Origin: Edaphobacter lichenicola
GTDB taxonomy: Bacteria > Acidobacteriota > Terriglobia > Terriglobales > Acidobacteriaceae
Reading direction: 5' to 3'
Length of the DNA: 64,000 bases
NCBI RefSeq assembly: GCF_014201315.1
Contig: NZ_JACHDY010000002.1
Span: 1,116,001 to 1,180,000, forward strand
The notes below the pieces were generated by a model, which was given only the letters and a program-made list of their open reading frames with translations, was not told the DNA's origin and made no database searches. How positions within the stretch are numbered: the first letter of the stretch is position 1; every line of letters begins with the position of its first letter. Shown in pieces: positions 50,832 through 61,900 of this stretch. A program made the translations under genes and the position numbers.

Positions 50832-51752
50832 ATGAGTGCGCTGGTCGCGGGATTTCTGCTGATCGGCTACCTGCTTGCGCCTGGTGTGATTTACCGCCTT
50901 TTCTTCTCTGCCTATATTCCCGCGAGAAGATACCAACGCACCCGCACCGAAGAGGTCGTCTTCTCGCTGCTCGTGACGGTGGCGCCCTTTGTTCTCTCGT
51001 GGATCCTGCTGGTTCATACACCTTTGGGCGAGTTGCCGACCCTGACAATCGGACCTCCGAAGGCCGAGGCATACCGCATTGTCTTTCGTTCGCTTCTGCC
51101 GGGCCCTGAACTTTCTCCGTCGAATCCACTTATCGCCAGAGTCCATCTGTCGGACGCTTACCTGCGTGCGTTTCTGGAGCAGGGACGTTTTCTCTCCTTG
51201 CTGTGGCTCTTCTGCGCGCTGGAGGGATGGGCGTCGGGCCTGATCGTCTCGCGCTACGGCGACTACAGTACCAACCAGCGCATGCACCGACTGCTAAAGC
51301 GCTTCTGCGATGACTTTCTGCTTACCTATGTCTCGGAGTGGGAGCTGCTGTTCACCACTCGTTCCCTGCCGCGAAGCCAGCAAGACTTCGACGTCGAGAT
51401 CGACGCCCTCGCTGCGGGTATTCTCTATCGCGGCAAACTTGTCGACTGGTTTCTCGATCAGGACGGGAAGCTGGAGGGCATCTTCCTTGAACGTGCTGCA
51501 CGCTACCAGCAGGCAGAGCTCGAACGCGATCGAGAGCGAGGCGCCGAAAAGGCCCGCGAGAGTTACTGGCGCACGATTCCAGGAGCAAAGCTCTATCTCG
51601 TGGCGAGTACCATTGCGAACTACAACATTCGCTATGTCCCACCCATGCAACAGGACACTACGCTCGCTCAGCTGCGCGCCCGCTTCGGGGAGGAGGCGAT
51701 CATCACCCAGCTTCCTCCTGACAGCTTCGACGATCCCATCAACTCGCCTTAG
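50832..51752 (+). CDS. DUF6338-like membrane protein
   Basis: 306 residues. Helices at about 2-22 (ALVAGFLLIGYLLAPGVIY), 43-62 and 119-139; a soluble C-terminal half. The pattern resembles DUF6338 proteins of unknown function. Forms an operon with the preceding 65-residue protein. Confidence 0.65.
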   Translation: MSALVAGFLLIGYLLAPGVIYRLFFSAYIPARRYQRTRTEEVVFSLLVTVAPFVLSWILLVHTPLGELPTLTIGPPKAEAYRIVFRSLLPGPELSPSNPLIARVHLSDAYLRAFLEQGRFLSLLWLFCALEGWASGLIVSRYGDYSTNQRMHRLLKRFCDDFLLTYVSEWELLFTTRSLPRSQQDFDVEIDALAAGILYRGKLVDWFLDQDGKLEGIFLERAARYQQAELERDRERGAEKARESYWRTIPGAKLYLVASTIANYNIRYVPPMQQDTTLAQLRARFGEEAIITQLPPDSFDDPINSP

Positions 51753-51782
51753 CTTGACGGGATCACCCTGATGAATCGCTTG

Positions 51783-52772
51783 TTACGCGAGTACTTTCGC
51801 CGCATCCTTCGCAAAGTACGTCACGATAAAGTCCGCTCCAGCCCTTCGGATCGACAGCAGAGACTCCATCATCGTCCGCTCGGGCTCCAGCCATCCGCGC
51901 TGAAACGCCGCATGCAGCATCGAGTACTCCCCCGAAACCTGATATGCGCCTATCGGCAGATCGTATCGCTCCCGCGCCGCGCGAATCACATCCAGATACG
52001 GCATCGCAGGCTTCATCAACAACATATCCGCACCCTCGGCGATGTCCTGATCGATCTCGCGCATCGCTTCACGAAGATTCGCACCATCCATCTGATAGCT
52101 GCGACGATCGCCAAACTGCGGAGCCGAGTCAGCCGCCTCGCGGAATGGTCCGTAGAACGCCGATGCGAACTTCGACGCATAGCTCATCACCGGAGTCTGT
52201 TCGTGCCCGCCCGCGTCGAGCGCATTTCGAATCGCCTCAACCCGGCCATCCATCATGTCCGAAGGCGCGACAATATCCGCGCCAGCCTTGGCCAATGACG
52301 CGGCCGTCTTCGCAATCAGCGCGACACTCGAATCATTCTGAATCTCGTAGTGATCACCATCCCGCGCCACAACTCCGCAGTGGCCATGTGAGGTGTACTC
52401 ACACAAACAGACATCGGCGATTGTGACCAGTGAATCAAGCGCTCTGTTCTTCTTCAACATTCGCAACGCCTGCTGCACGATGCCGTCCTCGGCCCAGGCG
52501 CCGGATGCCTCTTCGTCTTTCTCGGACGGCAGACCGAACAGCAGCAACCCTCCCAACCCAAGCGAGGCACAGGCCTCGGCTTCCTTCAAGGCTTCATCGA
52601 TCGACAGATTGAAGACCCCGGGCATGGAGCTGATCTCTTTGCGTATTCCTTCACCAGGGCAGATAAAAAGTGGGTAGATCAGCGCACCGGGGTGCAGATG
52701 AGTCTCGCGAACCAAAGATCGCATGGCCTCGGTACGGCGCAGACGGCGCAGACGCGTAGCTGGAAAGTTCAT
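51783..52772 (-). CDS. hemB: Delta-aminolevulinic acid dehydratase (porphobilinogen synthase)
   Basis: Condenses two 5-aminolevulinate molecules to porphobilinogen in haem synthesis. 329 residues, full length. Signatures: PLFICPGEG, the metal-binding region [16 protein letters not shown] with its cysteines, [17 protein letters not shown], active-site lysines in [17 protein letters not shown] and [10 protein letters not shown], and [10 protein letters not shown]. Confidence 0.97.
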   Translation of the reverse strand: MNFPATRLRRLRRTEAMRSLVRETHLHPGALIYPLFICPGEGIRKEISSMPGVFNLSIDEALKEAEACASLGLGGLLLFGLPSEKDEEASGAWAEDGIVQQALRMLKKNRALDSLVTIADVCLCEYTSHGHCGVVARDGDHYEIQNDSSVALIAKTAASLAKAGADIVAPSDMMDGRVEAIRNALDAGGHEQTPVMSYASKFASAFYGPFREAADSAPQFGDRRSYQMDGANLREAMREIDQDIAEGADMLLMKPAMPYLDVIRAARERYDLPIGAYQVSGEYSMLHAAFQRGWLEPERTMMESLLSIRRAGADFIVTYFAKDAAKVLA

Positions 52773-52794
52773 ATCTCCAGTTTACGTCCACCCT

Positions 52795-53331
52795 TCAGCT
52801 TCGGTCTGCGATCGCGTCGTACTCGAGCCCCGACGCCCCTGGAGCCAATACCCAAAGCGTATAGATCCCCAGTGCTGTGCCGAAGAGTGGCTTCAGCAGA
52901 GTCAAGATTCCGACGACGATGGCGAACGTCCTTCCCCAAGGCCGCCTCGTCAAAAGGCTATACCCTACCAGCACCGCCAGCGCAGCCATAACTACAGTAT
53001 AAGCAGCGATTAGGGGAAACAACGCGCCCATCCACGAGTGCTCGAGGCCAGCATGGTTGTTGAACGGCCAGTCGAACCCGCCGAAGTTGCGGAACGCAAA
53101 TGCCCGCAGAAAGAACATACCCATCAACCCGCCGATAATCCGGTACGCTCCAAAGACAACCCAAAGCACTCCAAGCGTCTGCAGATTCCGCTGTACCCGG
53201 GGAACCGCCATGGGCACCGGCGGCTGCGGATAAGCAGCATACATTGGTTGCGCAGCAGCAACCTGCGCCCCGCACTTTGCACAAAAATGAACACCATCAA
53301 CAAGGGAAGACCCACATGCCTGACAGACCAT
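52795..53331 (-). CDS. Zinc-ribbon membrane protein
   Basis: 178 residues from the ATG at 53331, which has GGAGG six bases upstream. N-terminal double CxxC ribbon (VCQACGSS, HFCAKCGAQ), then a Pro-rich linker and four membrane helices (LGVLWVVFGAYRIIGGLMGM, VVMAALAVLVGYSLL among them). Function unknown; the layout is common among bacterial zinc-ribbon membrane proteins. Confidence 0.75.
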   Translation of the reverse strand: MVCQACGSSLVDGVHFCAKCGAQVAAAQPMYAAYPQPPVPMAVPRVQRNLQTLGVLWVVFGAYRIIGGLMGMFFLRAFAFRNFGGFDWPFNNHAGLEHSWMGALFPLIAAYTVVMAALAVLVGYSLLTRRPWGRTFAIVVGILTLLKPLFGTALGIYTLWVLAPGASGLEYDAIADRS

Positions 53332-53424
53332 CTCACACCTCCAACTACTCAAGGCGCCAGCCCAGCGTTCTCCTTGCTACGCAAGGTTTCGGTCGGCAGT
53401 TCCCTGGAGGGTACGATAAAAGAA

Positions 53425-55908
53425 GTGAATTCACCAGAGCTATTGCCGATCATCGCCTCTCCGCTGCGCGAAATGAGCGCCGCCGCCCTGGAGTGGCCGC
53501 GACTCCGTGAGTACATCGCCGGCCGCACCTTCTCCCCTCTCGGCCGCGCCTGGATCCTTGCGCTCGAACCCTGCGCCGACCTAGCCTGGATTGACCAGCA
53601 GCAACAACGCACCGCCGAGCTGCGCGCTATGCTCATGCGAGGCGGAAGCTTCGAGTTCCGCGGACTCTTCGATCCCACCACTCTTCTCGACAAAGCCCGC
53701 ATCGAAGGCGCTGCTCTTGAGTCCACCGAGATTCGTGATGTCCTCGCCGTCGTGGAACGCGTCGCTGCTTGGCGCAACCTCATCGACCCTCCCCAAAATG
53801 GGACCCGCTACGAGTGGCCGGGGATCGCCGCATTCTCCGCGCCTTTGCTCGACTACGACCTCGCGCCACTTCTTCGCCTCCTGCGCGGCAAGATCGAGCC
53901 TGACGGCAGCCTCAACGACGACGCTTCCTCAGAACTCAATCGCCTCCGCCGCGCCATGGAGCGCCAGCACCGCGCCATTGAAGCAACCCTCCGCAGATCT
54001 CTCCAAAGCCTCAGCGAAGGTGGCAGCACGCAGGAAGATCTCATCACCATTCGCGGCGATCGCTTCGTCATCCCCGTAAAGTCCGAGTTCAAGCGCAAGG
54101 TCCCCGGCGTCATTCACGGCTCGTCCTCGTCCGGCCAGACCGTCTTCGTCGAACCATTAGACACCATTGAGCAGAACAACGAGCTCGTGCGGCTTCTCGA
54201 CGAAGAACAGTCAGAGATACACCGCATCCTCGTCGCGATGACGCACGCTCTCGGTCAAAACTCTGCCGCCATCCACCTCGGCGCATGCATCCTCGCGGAG
54301 GTTGAATCGCACCACGCCCGCGCCCGCGTCGCCGAGACCCTCAACTGCTCCCGCCCAACCTTCACGCAAGAGCTATCGCTCACCGCCGCTCGCCATCCTC
54401 TGCTGGAGCTTCGCATGCGTGCGGACGCCTTAGCCGAAGGCGTAGAACCCAGGACGCCAGTTCCACTCACCATCATCCTCCCTCCCGAAGCAAAACAGCT
54501 CATCATCAGCGGCCCCAACACCGGAGGAAAGACTGTCTCTCTCAAGACCCTCGGTCTGCTCTCGCTGATGGCCCAGGCTGGAATACCGGTCCCTGCCGAA
54601 GAGGCGAAGCTCCCCCTCTTCCAAAGCATCTACGCCGACATCGGCGACGCCCAATCCATCGAGCGCAATCTCTCCAGCTTCTCCGCACACGTCGTCAATC
54701 TCGATCGCATCTCCCGCGAAGCCACAACCGATTCGCTCGTCCTGCTCGACGAACTAGGCTCCGCCACAGATCCCGAAGAAGGTGCGGCTCTCGCGGTCGC
54801 CATCGCAGCCCACTTCCTCACTCTGAATGCGTGGTGTTGCATCACGACTCACCTCACCTCACTGAAGGTCTACGCCGCCAATCACCACGGCGTTTTCAAC
54901 GCCGCCGTCGGCTTCGATCAGCAGACCCTTACCCCCACCTACGAACTGCGTCTCGGCGTACCCGGAGCGTCTGCCGGTCTCAACATCGCAGCGCGACTCG
55001 GGCTCGCACCTGACATCATAGCGGCTGCACGCGCCCAGATGACCACGCAGACAGCAGACATCGGAGCCTTCCTCGACCAGCTCCACGACCAGCTCACCGC
55101 AGCGGCCGCAGAACGCGAAACGATGCAGCAGCGTGAACGCGAGCTATCCCGCGAAAAAGCCCGCGTCGAAGTCGAAGGCCGCGTCGAACAAAAAGCCCGC
55201 ACCAAAGAGCTCGAAACCACGCTCAACTCTCTCCTCGAAGACTTCGCCTATCAGCTGCGCGAGACCGTAAAAGCCATTGACGACAAGACCCTCGCTCAAA
55301 AGATAGCTCGCGACTCCGATCGCCGCATGGCAACCCTTCGTCGAGAGTTTTCTGAGCAGTTCAACTCCACCGTCGTCGCGCACACAACACGAGCCGACAA
55401 GAACGACCCCGCCGCTCAACCCCACATTCCCAAAAGCATCAAGGTCGGCGACCTCGTCAAACTCAAATCCCTGGGACGTCAGGCGCGGGTGGACCGCATC
55501 ATCGACGCAAAAAACTTCGAAGTCTCTATGGGGCCGATGAAGATGCGCGCCGCCATCGACGACATTGCAGAGGTTGAGTCCGTTAAGGTCGTCACGCCGC
55601 TCGAAGCCGCACGCAAACGCGGAGGCATCACCGTCGCCACAGCCAACAGCGACACCGACTACATGACCTCCGAGATCAACGTGATCGGCCGTACCGCCGA
55701 CGAAGCGCAAACGGAAGTAGAGCGCTTTCTCGACCGCGCCTTTCTCGCCGGTCTGCCGCGCATTCGCATCGTGCACGGAACCGGCATGGGCGTCCTGCGT
55801 CGAACCTTGCGCGAATATCTCCGCAATCATCCTCACGTCACCACCGTCACCGAGCCGCCGCAAAATCAGGGCGGACAAGGCGCAACCGAAGTCGAACTGC
55901 GCCAGTGA
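53425..55908 (+). CDS. mutS2: MutS2 (recombination-suppressing / ribosome-collision ATPase)
   Basis: 827 residues from a GTG at 53425; ATG at 53473 is an alternative, and anything farther upstream would overlap the divergent gene. MutS-type ATPase with Walker A GPNTGGKTVSLKT (from about 363), Walker B LVLLDELGSATDPEEG (about 437) and ITTHLTSLKVYA. A coiled coil follows at about 545-620, then a KOW-like segment (KVGDLVKLKSLGRQARVDRI), and a C-terminal Smr domain with VHGTGMGVLRRTLREYL. The Smr LDxR motif is replaced by INVIGR. No mismatch-binding domain, as expected. Confidence 0.95.
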   Translation: MNSPELLPIIASPLREMSAAALEWPRLREYIAGRTFSPLGRAWILALEPCADLAWIDQQQQRTAELRAMLMRGGSFEFRGLFDPTTLLDKARIEGAALESTEIRDVLAVVERVAAWRNLIDPPQNGTRYEWPGIAAFSAPLLDYDLAPLLRLLRGKIEPDGSLNDDASSELNRLRRAMERQHRAIEATLRRSLQSLSEGGSTQEDLITIRGDRFVIPVKSEFKRKVPGVIHGSSSSGQTVFVEPLDTIEQNNELVRLLDEEQSEIHRILVAMTHALGQNSAAIHLGACILAEVESHHARARVAETLNCSRPTFTQELSLTAARHPLLELRMRADALAEGVEPRTPVPLTIILPPEAKQLIISGPNTGGKTVSLKTLGLLSLMAQAGIPVPAEEAKLPLFQSIYADIGDAQSIERNLSSFSAHVVNLDRISREATTDSLVLLDELGSATDPEEGAALAVAIAAHFLTLNAWCCITTHLTSLKVYAANHHGVFNAAVGFDQQTLTPTYELRLGVPGASAGLNIAARLGLAPDIIAAARAQMTTQTADIGAFLDQLHDQLTAAAAERETMQQRERELSREKARVEVEGRVEQKARTKELETTLNSLLEDFAYQLRETVKAIDDKTLAQKIARDSDRRMATLRREFSEQFNSTVVAHTTRADKNDPAAQPHIPKSIKVGDLVKLKSLGRQARVDRIIDAKNFEVSMGPMKMRAAIDDIAEVESVKVVTPLEAARKRGGITVATANSDTDYMTSEINVIGRTADEAQTEVERFLDRAFLAGLPRIRIVHGTGMGVLRRTLREYLRNHPHVTTVTEPPQNQGGQGATEVELRQ

Positions 55909-55938
55909 TTGATGAATAAGTCTTTTATCGATCCATGC

Positions 55939-55985
55939 AAAGAACCCACAATCTAGCTATTAAGCCAATTTGTGGGTTCTTTTTT
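55939..55985 (+). terminator. Rho-independent terminator after mutS2
   Basis: AAAGAACCCACAA and TTGTGGGTTCTTTTTT form an 11-13 bp stem (55939-55951, 55970-55985) with a long 18-base loop, ending in a T-run. Confidence 0.85.
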
Positions 55986-56216
55986 AGACGATAATCTTGC
56001 GCGATTAAGCATATATTGCGGGCCTAAATGACACGCATTGTGTGTGCGGGATGCTATGGAAAACAGGGGATTTAAACGATAATGTTGCGCTTTCAGAGAG
56101 TAAAGGAATTCACCGCACGAGCAACCGGCCAGCAGACGGGATCAAATCTATATATGACAGGGCTTCAAAATTCTGTTGTATCGTCTGGATGAGCTCAGGA
56201 ACGGGGTGCGCCAAGG
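55986..56216. other. Leader of the cytochrome gene with a short direct repeat
   Basis: ACGATAATCTTGCGC at 55988 and ACGATAATGTTGCGC at 56076 agree at 14 of 15 bases, 88 bases apart. They could be regulator sites for the cytochrome gene. No gene is supported here. Confidence 0.4.
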
Positions 56217-57443
56217 GTGAACTCATCAGGCCCAACAATTGCCGCGTGCGCAATGGGGTTGATTTTGATTGCACACGCGAGGACCAGTCACGGATTACAG
56301 ATATCGCACGACGCAGTGCAGGGATCCCATGTGCGCGAAGGCTATGTGGGCGATGCAACATGCAAGTCGTGTCACGTCGACCAGAGCTTGTCTTATGTGC
56401 ATACGGCGCATCACCTCACTTCACAGAATCCGACAGCTGAGGCCATTCTCGGTTCTTTCGCTAAGGGATCAAACACTCTTAAGATAGCTGACCCTGCGCC
56501 AGCTATCGGCGACCCAGGTATCTCTTATGAGATGGAGAAGAGAGGCGCGGAGTACTATATTGCGGCCGTTACTGGTTTTGCCGGAGATCTCCAGAGGAGA
56601 AGCGAAGAGGTTGGTGTGGTGGTTGGCTCAGGAGTGCGTGGACAGAGCTATCTGTATTGGCGAGGAGATCAGTTGTTCGAGTTGCCGGTAAGCTACTGGT
56701 CGGATGGCGGCCGATGGATTAATAGTCCGGGCTATAGGAATGGTCCGCCAAACTTCGATCGGCCTGCGTCTCCGCGATGTCTGGAGTGCCACGTCAGCTA
56801 TATTAAAGCACTATCGGACGACCCGATGGGCAACCGATACGACAGAGAGAGCCTGGTCCCCGGGATCTCCTGCGAGGTGTGCCATGGGCCGGGATCGCGG
56901 CATGCGGCGCTCTTTGCAACGGGTCAAACTAAGAGGCACTTGCAGGAGACGCTGATATTGAACCCGAAGCATTTCGCGCGAGATAGTCAGGTGGACCTAT
57001 GCGCACTTTGCCATAACGGTGCCGCACAGAAGGAGAACGCGCCTGCATTTTCCTTCACACCCGGGGAACCGCTTGCGCGATATCTGAGCGAGGATACTGC
57101 GACCGCAGACATGCATCCTGATGTGCACGCGAACCAGGTGGGCCTTTTGAAGCGTAGCCGGTGTTACTTATCGTCTCCGGAGATGAGTTGCTCTACGTGC
57201 CACGATGTGCATGCGGCTGAGCGGCCGGCGGCGTCGTACTCCGAGAGATGCTTGACCTGCCATCGTGTGGAAAGCTGTGGGATGGAAAAGACGATGGGTC
57301 CTTCGATCAAAGGCAACTGCATCGACTGCCACATGCCGATAGAGCAGACAAATGCAATCGTCTCTGAGACCGGCAACCAGGTGATTCGGACGAGGATGCG
57401 CACCCACTGGATCAAGGTGTATGCGCCGGCTGAACAACAATGA
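56217..57443 (+). CDS. Secreted seven-haem c-type cytochrome
   Basis: 408 residues from a GTG at 56217; the ribosome-binding site is weak. A signal peptide is likely over ~25 residues. Seven CxxCH haem sites: 49-53, 188-192, 219-223, 262-266, 325-329, 345-349 and 368-372. The spacing resembles cytochrome c554/NrfA-like multihaem scaffolds, but no catalytic lysine-haem (CxxCK) is seen. Suggested role: periplasmic electron transfer. Its stop abuts that of the TPR gene on the other strand with no gap. Confidence 0.85.
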   Translation: MNSSGPTIAACAMGLILIAHARTSHGLQISHDAVQGSHVREGYVGDATCKSCHVDQSLSYVHTAHHLTSQNPTAEAILGSFAKGSNTLKIADPAPAIGDPGISYEMEKRGAEYYIAAVTGFAGDLQRRSEEVGVVVGSGVRGQSYLYWRGDQLFELPVSYWSDGGRWINSPGYRNGPPNFDRPASPRCLECHVSYIKALSDDPMGNRYDRESLVPGISCEVCHGPGSRHAALFATGQTKRHLQETLILNPKHFARDSQVDLCALCHNGAAQKENAPAFSFTPGEPLARYLSEDTATADMHPDVHANQVGLLKRSRCYLSSPEMSCSTCHDVHAAERPAASYSERCLTCHRVESCGMEKTMGPSIKGNCIDCHMPIEQTNAIVSETGNQVIRTRMRTHWIKVYAPAEQQ

Positions 57444-58913
57444 CTACGGCTGCTCCTGAGGAGCGGCACTGGTCCGGGCAGGGAAAGATTTCCTTTCCTG
57501 GTCGATCTCATTATTCAGCACCGATTTGAGATGTTGGAGGGTTTGAGCCGCCTCGTCGTTGCGGTGCAGCTTGCGCAGAAGAATGAACTGACGGTCGAGT
57601 GCAGAACGGTTGTCCGGTTCTAACTCGATCGCTTTGCTGTAGTGAGCCACCGCGTCAGAGATATCGTTTTCCTGTTCAAGCAGGTGACCCATAAGGATCT
57701 GGGCTTCGGCGGAGTCTGGCTTCGTGGCAAGAGAGGTGGCGAGATAGCCTTTTGCTTCCTGAAAGGCCGGCTGGCCAGGTTGAACTCCCGAACGGATGAT
57801 GAGATCGGCAAGCAAATAGTTCGTGACGGAGTCTTTAGGAGTAATGGCGAGCTGCTTGGTGAGGAGCGCCTTCTCTTTATCGGGTTGATTGCGATCGGAG
57901 TACAGCATGCTCATGGCAACTACGCTATGCGGCTGATCTGGTTCGAGCTGCGCGGCATCCACGAAGTCTTTTTCAGCCTGGTCGTATTGGGCTAGCTGCG
58001 CATAGGCGACACCTCGAATGAGATAAAGAGATGCGGCCTTTGGGATTCGTGCGATTCCTGCGGTTGCTGCTTTAACAGATCTGTTTTCCTGGTTGTGCTC
58101 GAGACAGAGTATGGCGAGGTCGAGATAGTTTGTCTGATCCGTTGGTTTCAGCTCGATTGCCTTCTCGAGGACACGAAAGGCATCGTCGGGCTGATTCGTT
58201 TGGACGTAAGCTGAGGCCAAGAGATTGAGCAGATCGGAGTCGTTGGAGTTCGAGAGAGGCGTGAGGGTCTTGATCGCTTCGGCTGGCTGGTGAGTGCGCA
58301 GTTGTGCCACGGCAAGATTGTAGGTTAGGTCAGCTCTCTCTGGATGCAGCTGGGTTCCGCGCAGAAGGACACGCAGGGCCTCATCGTTTTGACCTTGTTT
58401 AAGAAGACAATCAGCGAACTCGTCGAGTGCTTTCGGATCGCGATATACCTGATCGTTACTGAGGGTGAAGTACGTGATCACGGCTGCGCAGTCATGTGCC
58501 TGGTAGGAGAGCGCTCCAGCCATAGCGTTGCCTACATCGTTGGCGGGCATGACCGCTAGTAGCTTCTTGACGTATTCCAGTGCACGAGGATTGGCGCGGA
58601 GATACGAGATTTGCGCTGCTCCCTTGAGTGCGGGGACGAAGGCGGGATCGATCGCAAGCGCTCGGTCGAAACTCGAGAGGCTTTCTGTGGTGCGGTCGAG
58701 ACCATCCAATGCAACACCACGCATCGTGAGTAGCATTGGATCGCGAGGGTGCTGTTTTAGTAGCGGTTCAAGGTCGCGAAGAGCCTGGTTGTACTGACGA
58801 GATGAGAGTGCGGATGCTGCGGCCTTACGAGCGGCCGTGGAGTCTTGGCCTTGAGCGAAGCAGGCGGCGACGAGAGAGACGCCGATGAGAGAGATAAACC
58901 GCTTGCTGGACAT
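57444..58913 (-). CDS. Secreted TPR-repeat protein
   Basis: 489 residues; signal peptide of ~22 residues (FISLIGVSLVAACFAQG; a Cys in the h-region suggests a possible lipoprotein variant, though the lipobox is poor). About ten tetratricopeptide repeats span residues 25-470, e.g. ALRDLEPLLKQHPRDPMLLT, AFRVLEKAIELKPTDQTNYL, AVAHYSKAIELEPDNRSALD. Such proteins often lie beside Oar-type receptors in acidobacteria. Likely a periplasmic adaptor; partner unknown. Confidence 0.85.
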   Translation of the reverse strand: MSSKRFISLIGVSLVAACFAQGQDSTAARKAAASALSSRQYNQALRDLEPLLKQHPRDPMLLTMRGVALDGLDRTTESLSSFDRALAIDPAFVPALKGAAQISYLRANPRALEYVKKLLAVMPANDVGNAMAGALSYQAHDCAAVITYFTLSNDQVYRDPKALDEFADCLLKQGQNDEALRVLLRGTQLHPERADLTYNLAVAQLRTHQPAEAIKTLTPLSNSNDSDLLNLLASAYVQTNQPDDAFRVLEKAIELKPTDQTNYLDLAILCLEHNQENRSVKAATAGIARIPKAASLYLIRGVAYAQLAQYDQAEKDFVDAAQLEPDQPHSVVAMSMLYSDRNQPDKEKALLTKQLAITPKDSVTNYLLADLIIRSGVQPGQPAFQEAKGYLATSLATKPDSAEAQILMGHLLEQENDISDAVAHYSKAIELEPDNRSALDRQFILLRKLHRNDEAAQTLQHLKSVLNNEIDQERKSFPARTSAAPQEQP

Positions 58914-58988
58914 TTTCAGAAAAACCCAGGAGATGAGATCCGCTGCGTATCAGTATAGAGACATAACTGATACGTAGCGGAGTCGTGA

Positions 58989-61900
58989 TCAGAATCGAAT
59001 CCGGCCAAGTACCTGAATAGTACGGGGAAGATTCTGGTCTGTAGATTTGCCGAATTCACCATTGGAGAGGTCGCTTACGGGATTGGTTAGATTAACTCTG
59101 TTGAAGAGATTGAGTATCTCGCCCCGCACCTGGAAGCTCCCGGCATCACCAAGGAAAGGTAACCGGAAGAGCCGTTCTGCGGCAAGGTTAGTGTTTGCCA
59201 GTCCAGGCCCATTGTAGGTGTTTCTGCCTAGATTACCCTCGGTTCCCATTGCTGGGAGGGGGAAGTCAGAGGTCGCGAAGACACCTTTGAGGAAGTCGGA
59301 TCGGCTTGTCGACTTGGTGCTACCAAAAGCCGGAGCGTTGGGAACATCGTAGTTATAACCGTCAGCGTTGAAGTCACCTGATGGGTAAGGCGCCGTGGTG
59401 TAAACCGTAAAGGGCTGCCCTGATTGAAGGACGATGACAGGAGACAGGGTCCAGCCACCTGTAATCAGGTGCTCAATGCCTTTTCCAATGCCTGGAATAT
59501 TCCAGACAGCGTCGATTGAGATGCGATGCCGCGAGTCGTAGTCGGCGCGACCGTAGTTGCGGCGTGGATTATTGACGTCGATTACATTCTCTGCTCCGCC
59601 AACTCCATTGTCATTGCTGCTGGTGTAGTCCAAGGCTTTGCCGTAGTTATAAATGGCATGGGTAGACCAGCCTCGAGAGAAGCGCTTGGAGATGGCTAAT
59701 GATCCGACTTCAGCATTCGCTTTACCGATGCTTTGGCCATAGACGACAGCACCGAAGCTGGAGTTGAGTCTAGAAAGTGAACCGTCATGTTGAATTAGAT
59801 CGCCAGCGTAGCGGTTGGAGTCGGTCTGAAAGTAGAGATGGGTGCTAGATGTGCCGAAGTAATCAGCTTCGATAACGACACTGCTGCCGATGCTACGCTG
59901 AATACTAATTGACCAATCCTGCACTTCAGGTGGAACGAGATTGGGTTGAAGGCCACCGACCCCAATGCGAGTTCCGACGAGACCGCCGTGGGGATCGACC
60001 TCGTACGAGATACCCGGTGGAGGCGCAAATCCAGTCGGGCCGCTGGTACTGGCGCCGTAAGAGAAATTCGCCAGGGTGGTGCCAGCGTTATAGATGCTGA
60101 TACTGGGATCTGCAAACTGAGGGGGATTCGTTCGAATTCCGTCTACGTATGACAGATCTCCGATTTTGTTGTTGAAGAGTCCCCATCCGCCGTGGACGGA
60201 CGTTGTACCGTCGCCAAAGACGTCATAGGCGAATCCGAAACGAGGAGCGAAGCGCCACATGGCATTGTCAACTACCTGACCGTTTGAACCACGGACGAGC
60301 ATCGAGCCGTTCGCGATCTGATCTTCAGCTGTTCCGCCAGAGCCAGGAGTAAATAGCGCCAGAGGATTCTTTCCGTAGCTCACGGTGCCGAGATGACCGA
60401 AGTAGTCCCAGCGGAGGCCAAGGTTCAGCGTGAGTTTCTTGGAGGCCTTCCAGTCGTCCTGGAGGAACGGAGCTGTTTGCAACATGAGAACACGTGAGTA
60501 GAGGCTCTGTGCTGTGCCACCAGCCTGAACGTTGACGATTGGACCGCTCTGGTAGTTTGGATGGTCGACGGCGAAGTCGACGATATTTGTGAAGTAAAAC
60601 GTAGGTCGATCCAAACCGGCAGTGAAGTTGTCGAGATCCTGCTGACGGTCGACGTCTATACCGATACGGATGTTGTGCGATCCTTGCACGTAGGTGAGGA
60701 CATCGTGCCAGTTCCAGTTGTTGTGCACCCATCCGGAAGGACCCCAAGAAGAAAATCCTCCGCCGAGGCCTCCGGGATAAGCATTCGGGAGATTGGGGAG
60801 ATCGTTAGGTGCGGCTGGCTGGTCTCCGACGGCGCGCACGTAAGAAGCACTGACCTCGTTGAGCAGCCTGGCAGAAAAAGTATGGATGTAGTCGACTTTG
60901 TGATACCAAGTCGCGTTAGGGCTCACATAGGCCAGGTTGGGCCGGGGATTGGCCACGCCGCCTTCGGTAGTATTGCGGAATAGGCTGTAAAAGAGCTTGT
61001 CGTTGCCGTCGTGGAAGTTATGATCGAGGCGTATGTGGCCTTGAAACCCGTTGTTGACGGGCGATTGATTGATCGATACGTTTCCCAGAGCAACAAGATC
61101 TCCTGGAATATTTGGAGGGAGATAAGGACTAACGAGCGATTGCTCAATCTGGCTGACTGTTTGAAAGCCGCTGGTTGGAATTCCACCGGCTGGCGCGTCT
61201 TTGAAGAAGGCCGCGGCGAGACTGTTGGGATAGTTCGTCTCCACATAGTTGACGAACTCGGGCGTTTCCATCGGTTGAGTGAGCGTGACGCCCTGGCTGC
61301 TCTTGCTCCAGAAGAGAGAACCGAAGAAGAAGGTCTTGTTCTTGAAGATAGGGCCACCGACTGACCCTCCGAAGTCGTTGCGAAGATAGCGAGGAACCTT
61401 GGTCTGAAATTCCGTGCGGGCGGTCAGCGCCGATCCTGTGTAGAACTCCGAAAGATCGCCATGGAAGCGGTTTGTTCCGGGCCTGGTGAAGACTTCGATC
61501 AACGCTCCGCTCTGTCTTCCCTTATCGGCTGAGAAGACGTCTGTGCTGATTTTAAGTTGCGCAACGGTATCAGGCTCTGGGGTTAAGTTCGTAATTCCAT
61601 CACGAGAGTTGCCGTTCACGCTGGTTCCGTCGACCTGGTATTCGTTGGCCTCCTGACGTTGACCGGCACCAATGATTTGAAAGCCTGGTTCGGCGTTGAA
61701 GCTGTTTGTTCCCTGCGATCCTGAACCGCTGGCGCCACCGAAGGATCCACCGAGACCAGTGACGCCGGGAGCGAGAGTAGCTACGCTGGCGTACAGATTT
61801 TCTCCGACGAGCGGAGCATTCTCGACGGTCTGTCTCTCAAGCACTCGGCTGATCGTTCCGCTTGTCGTTTCCACCGAGGAGGAGTTGGCTGTGACTTCAA

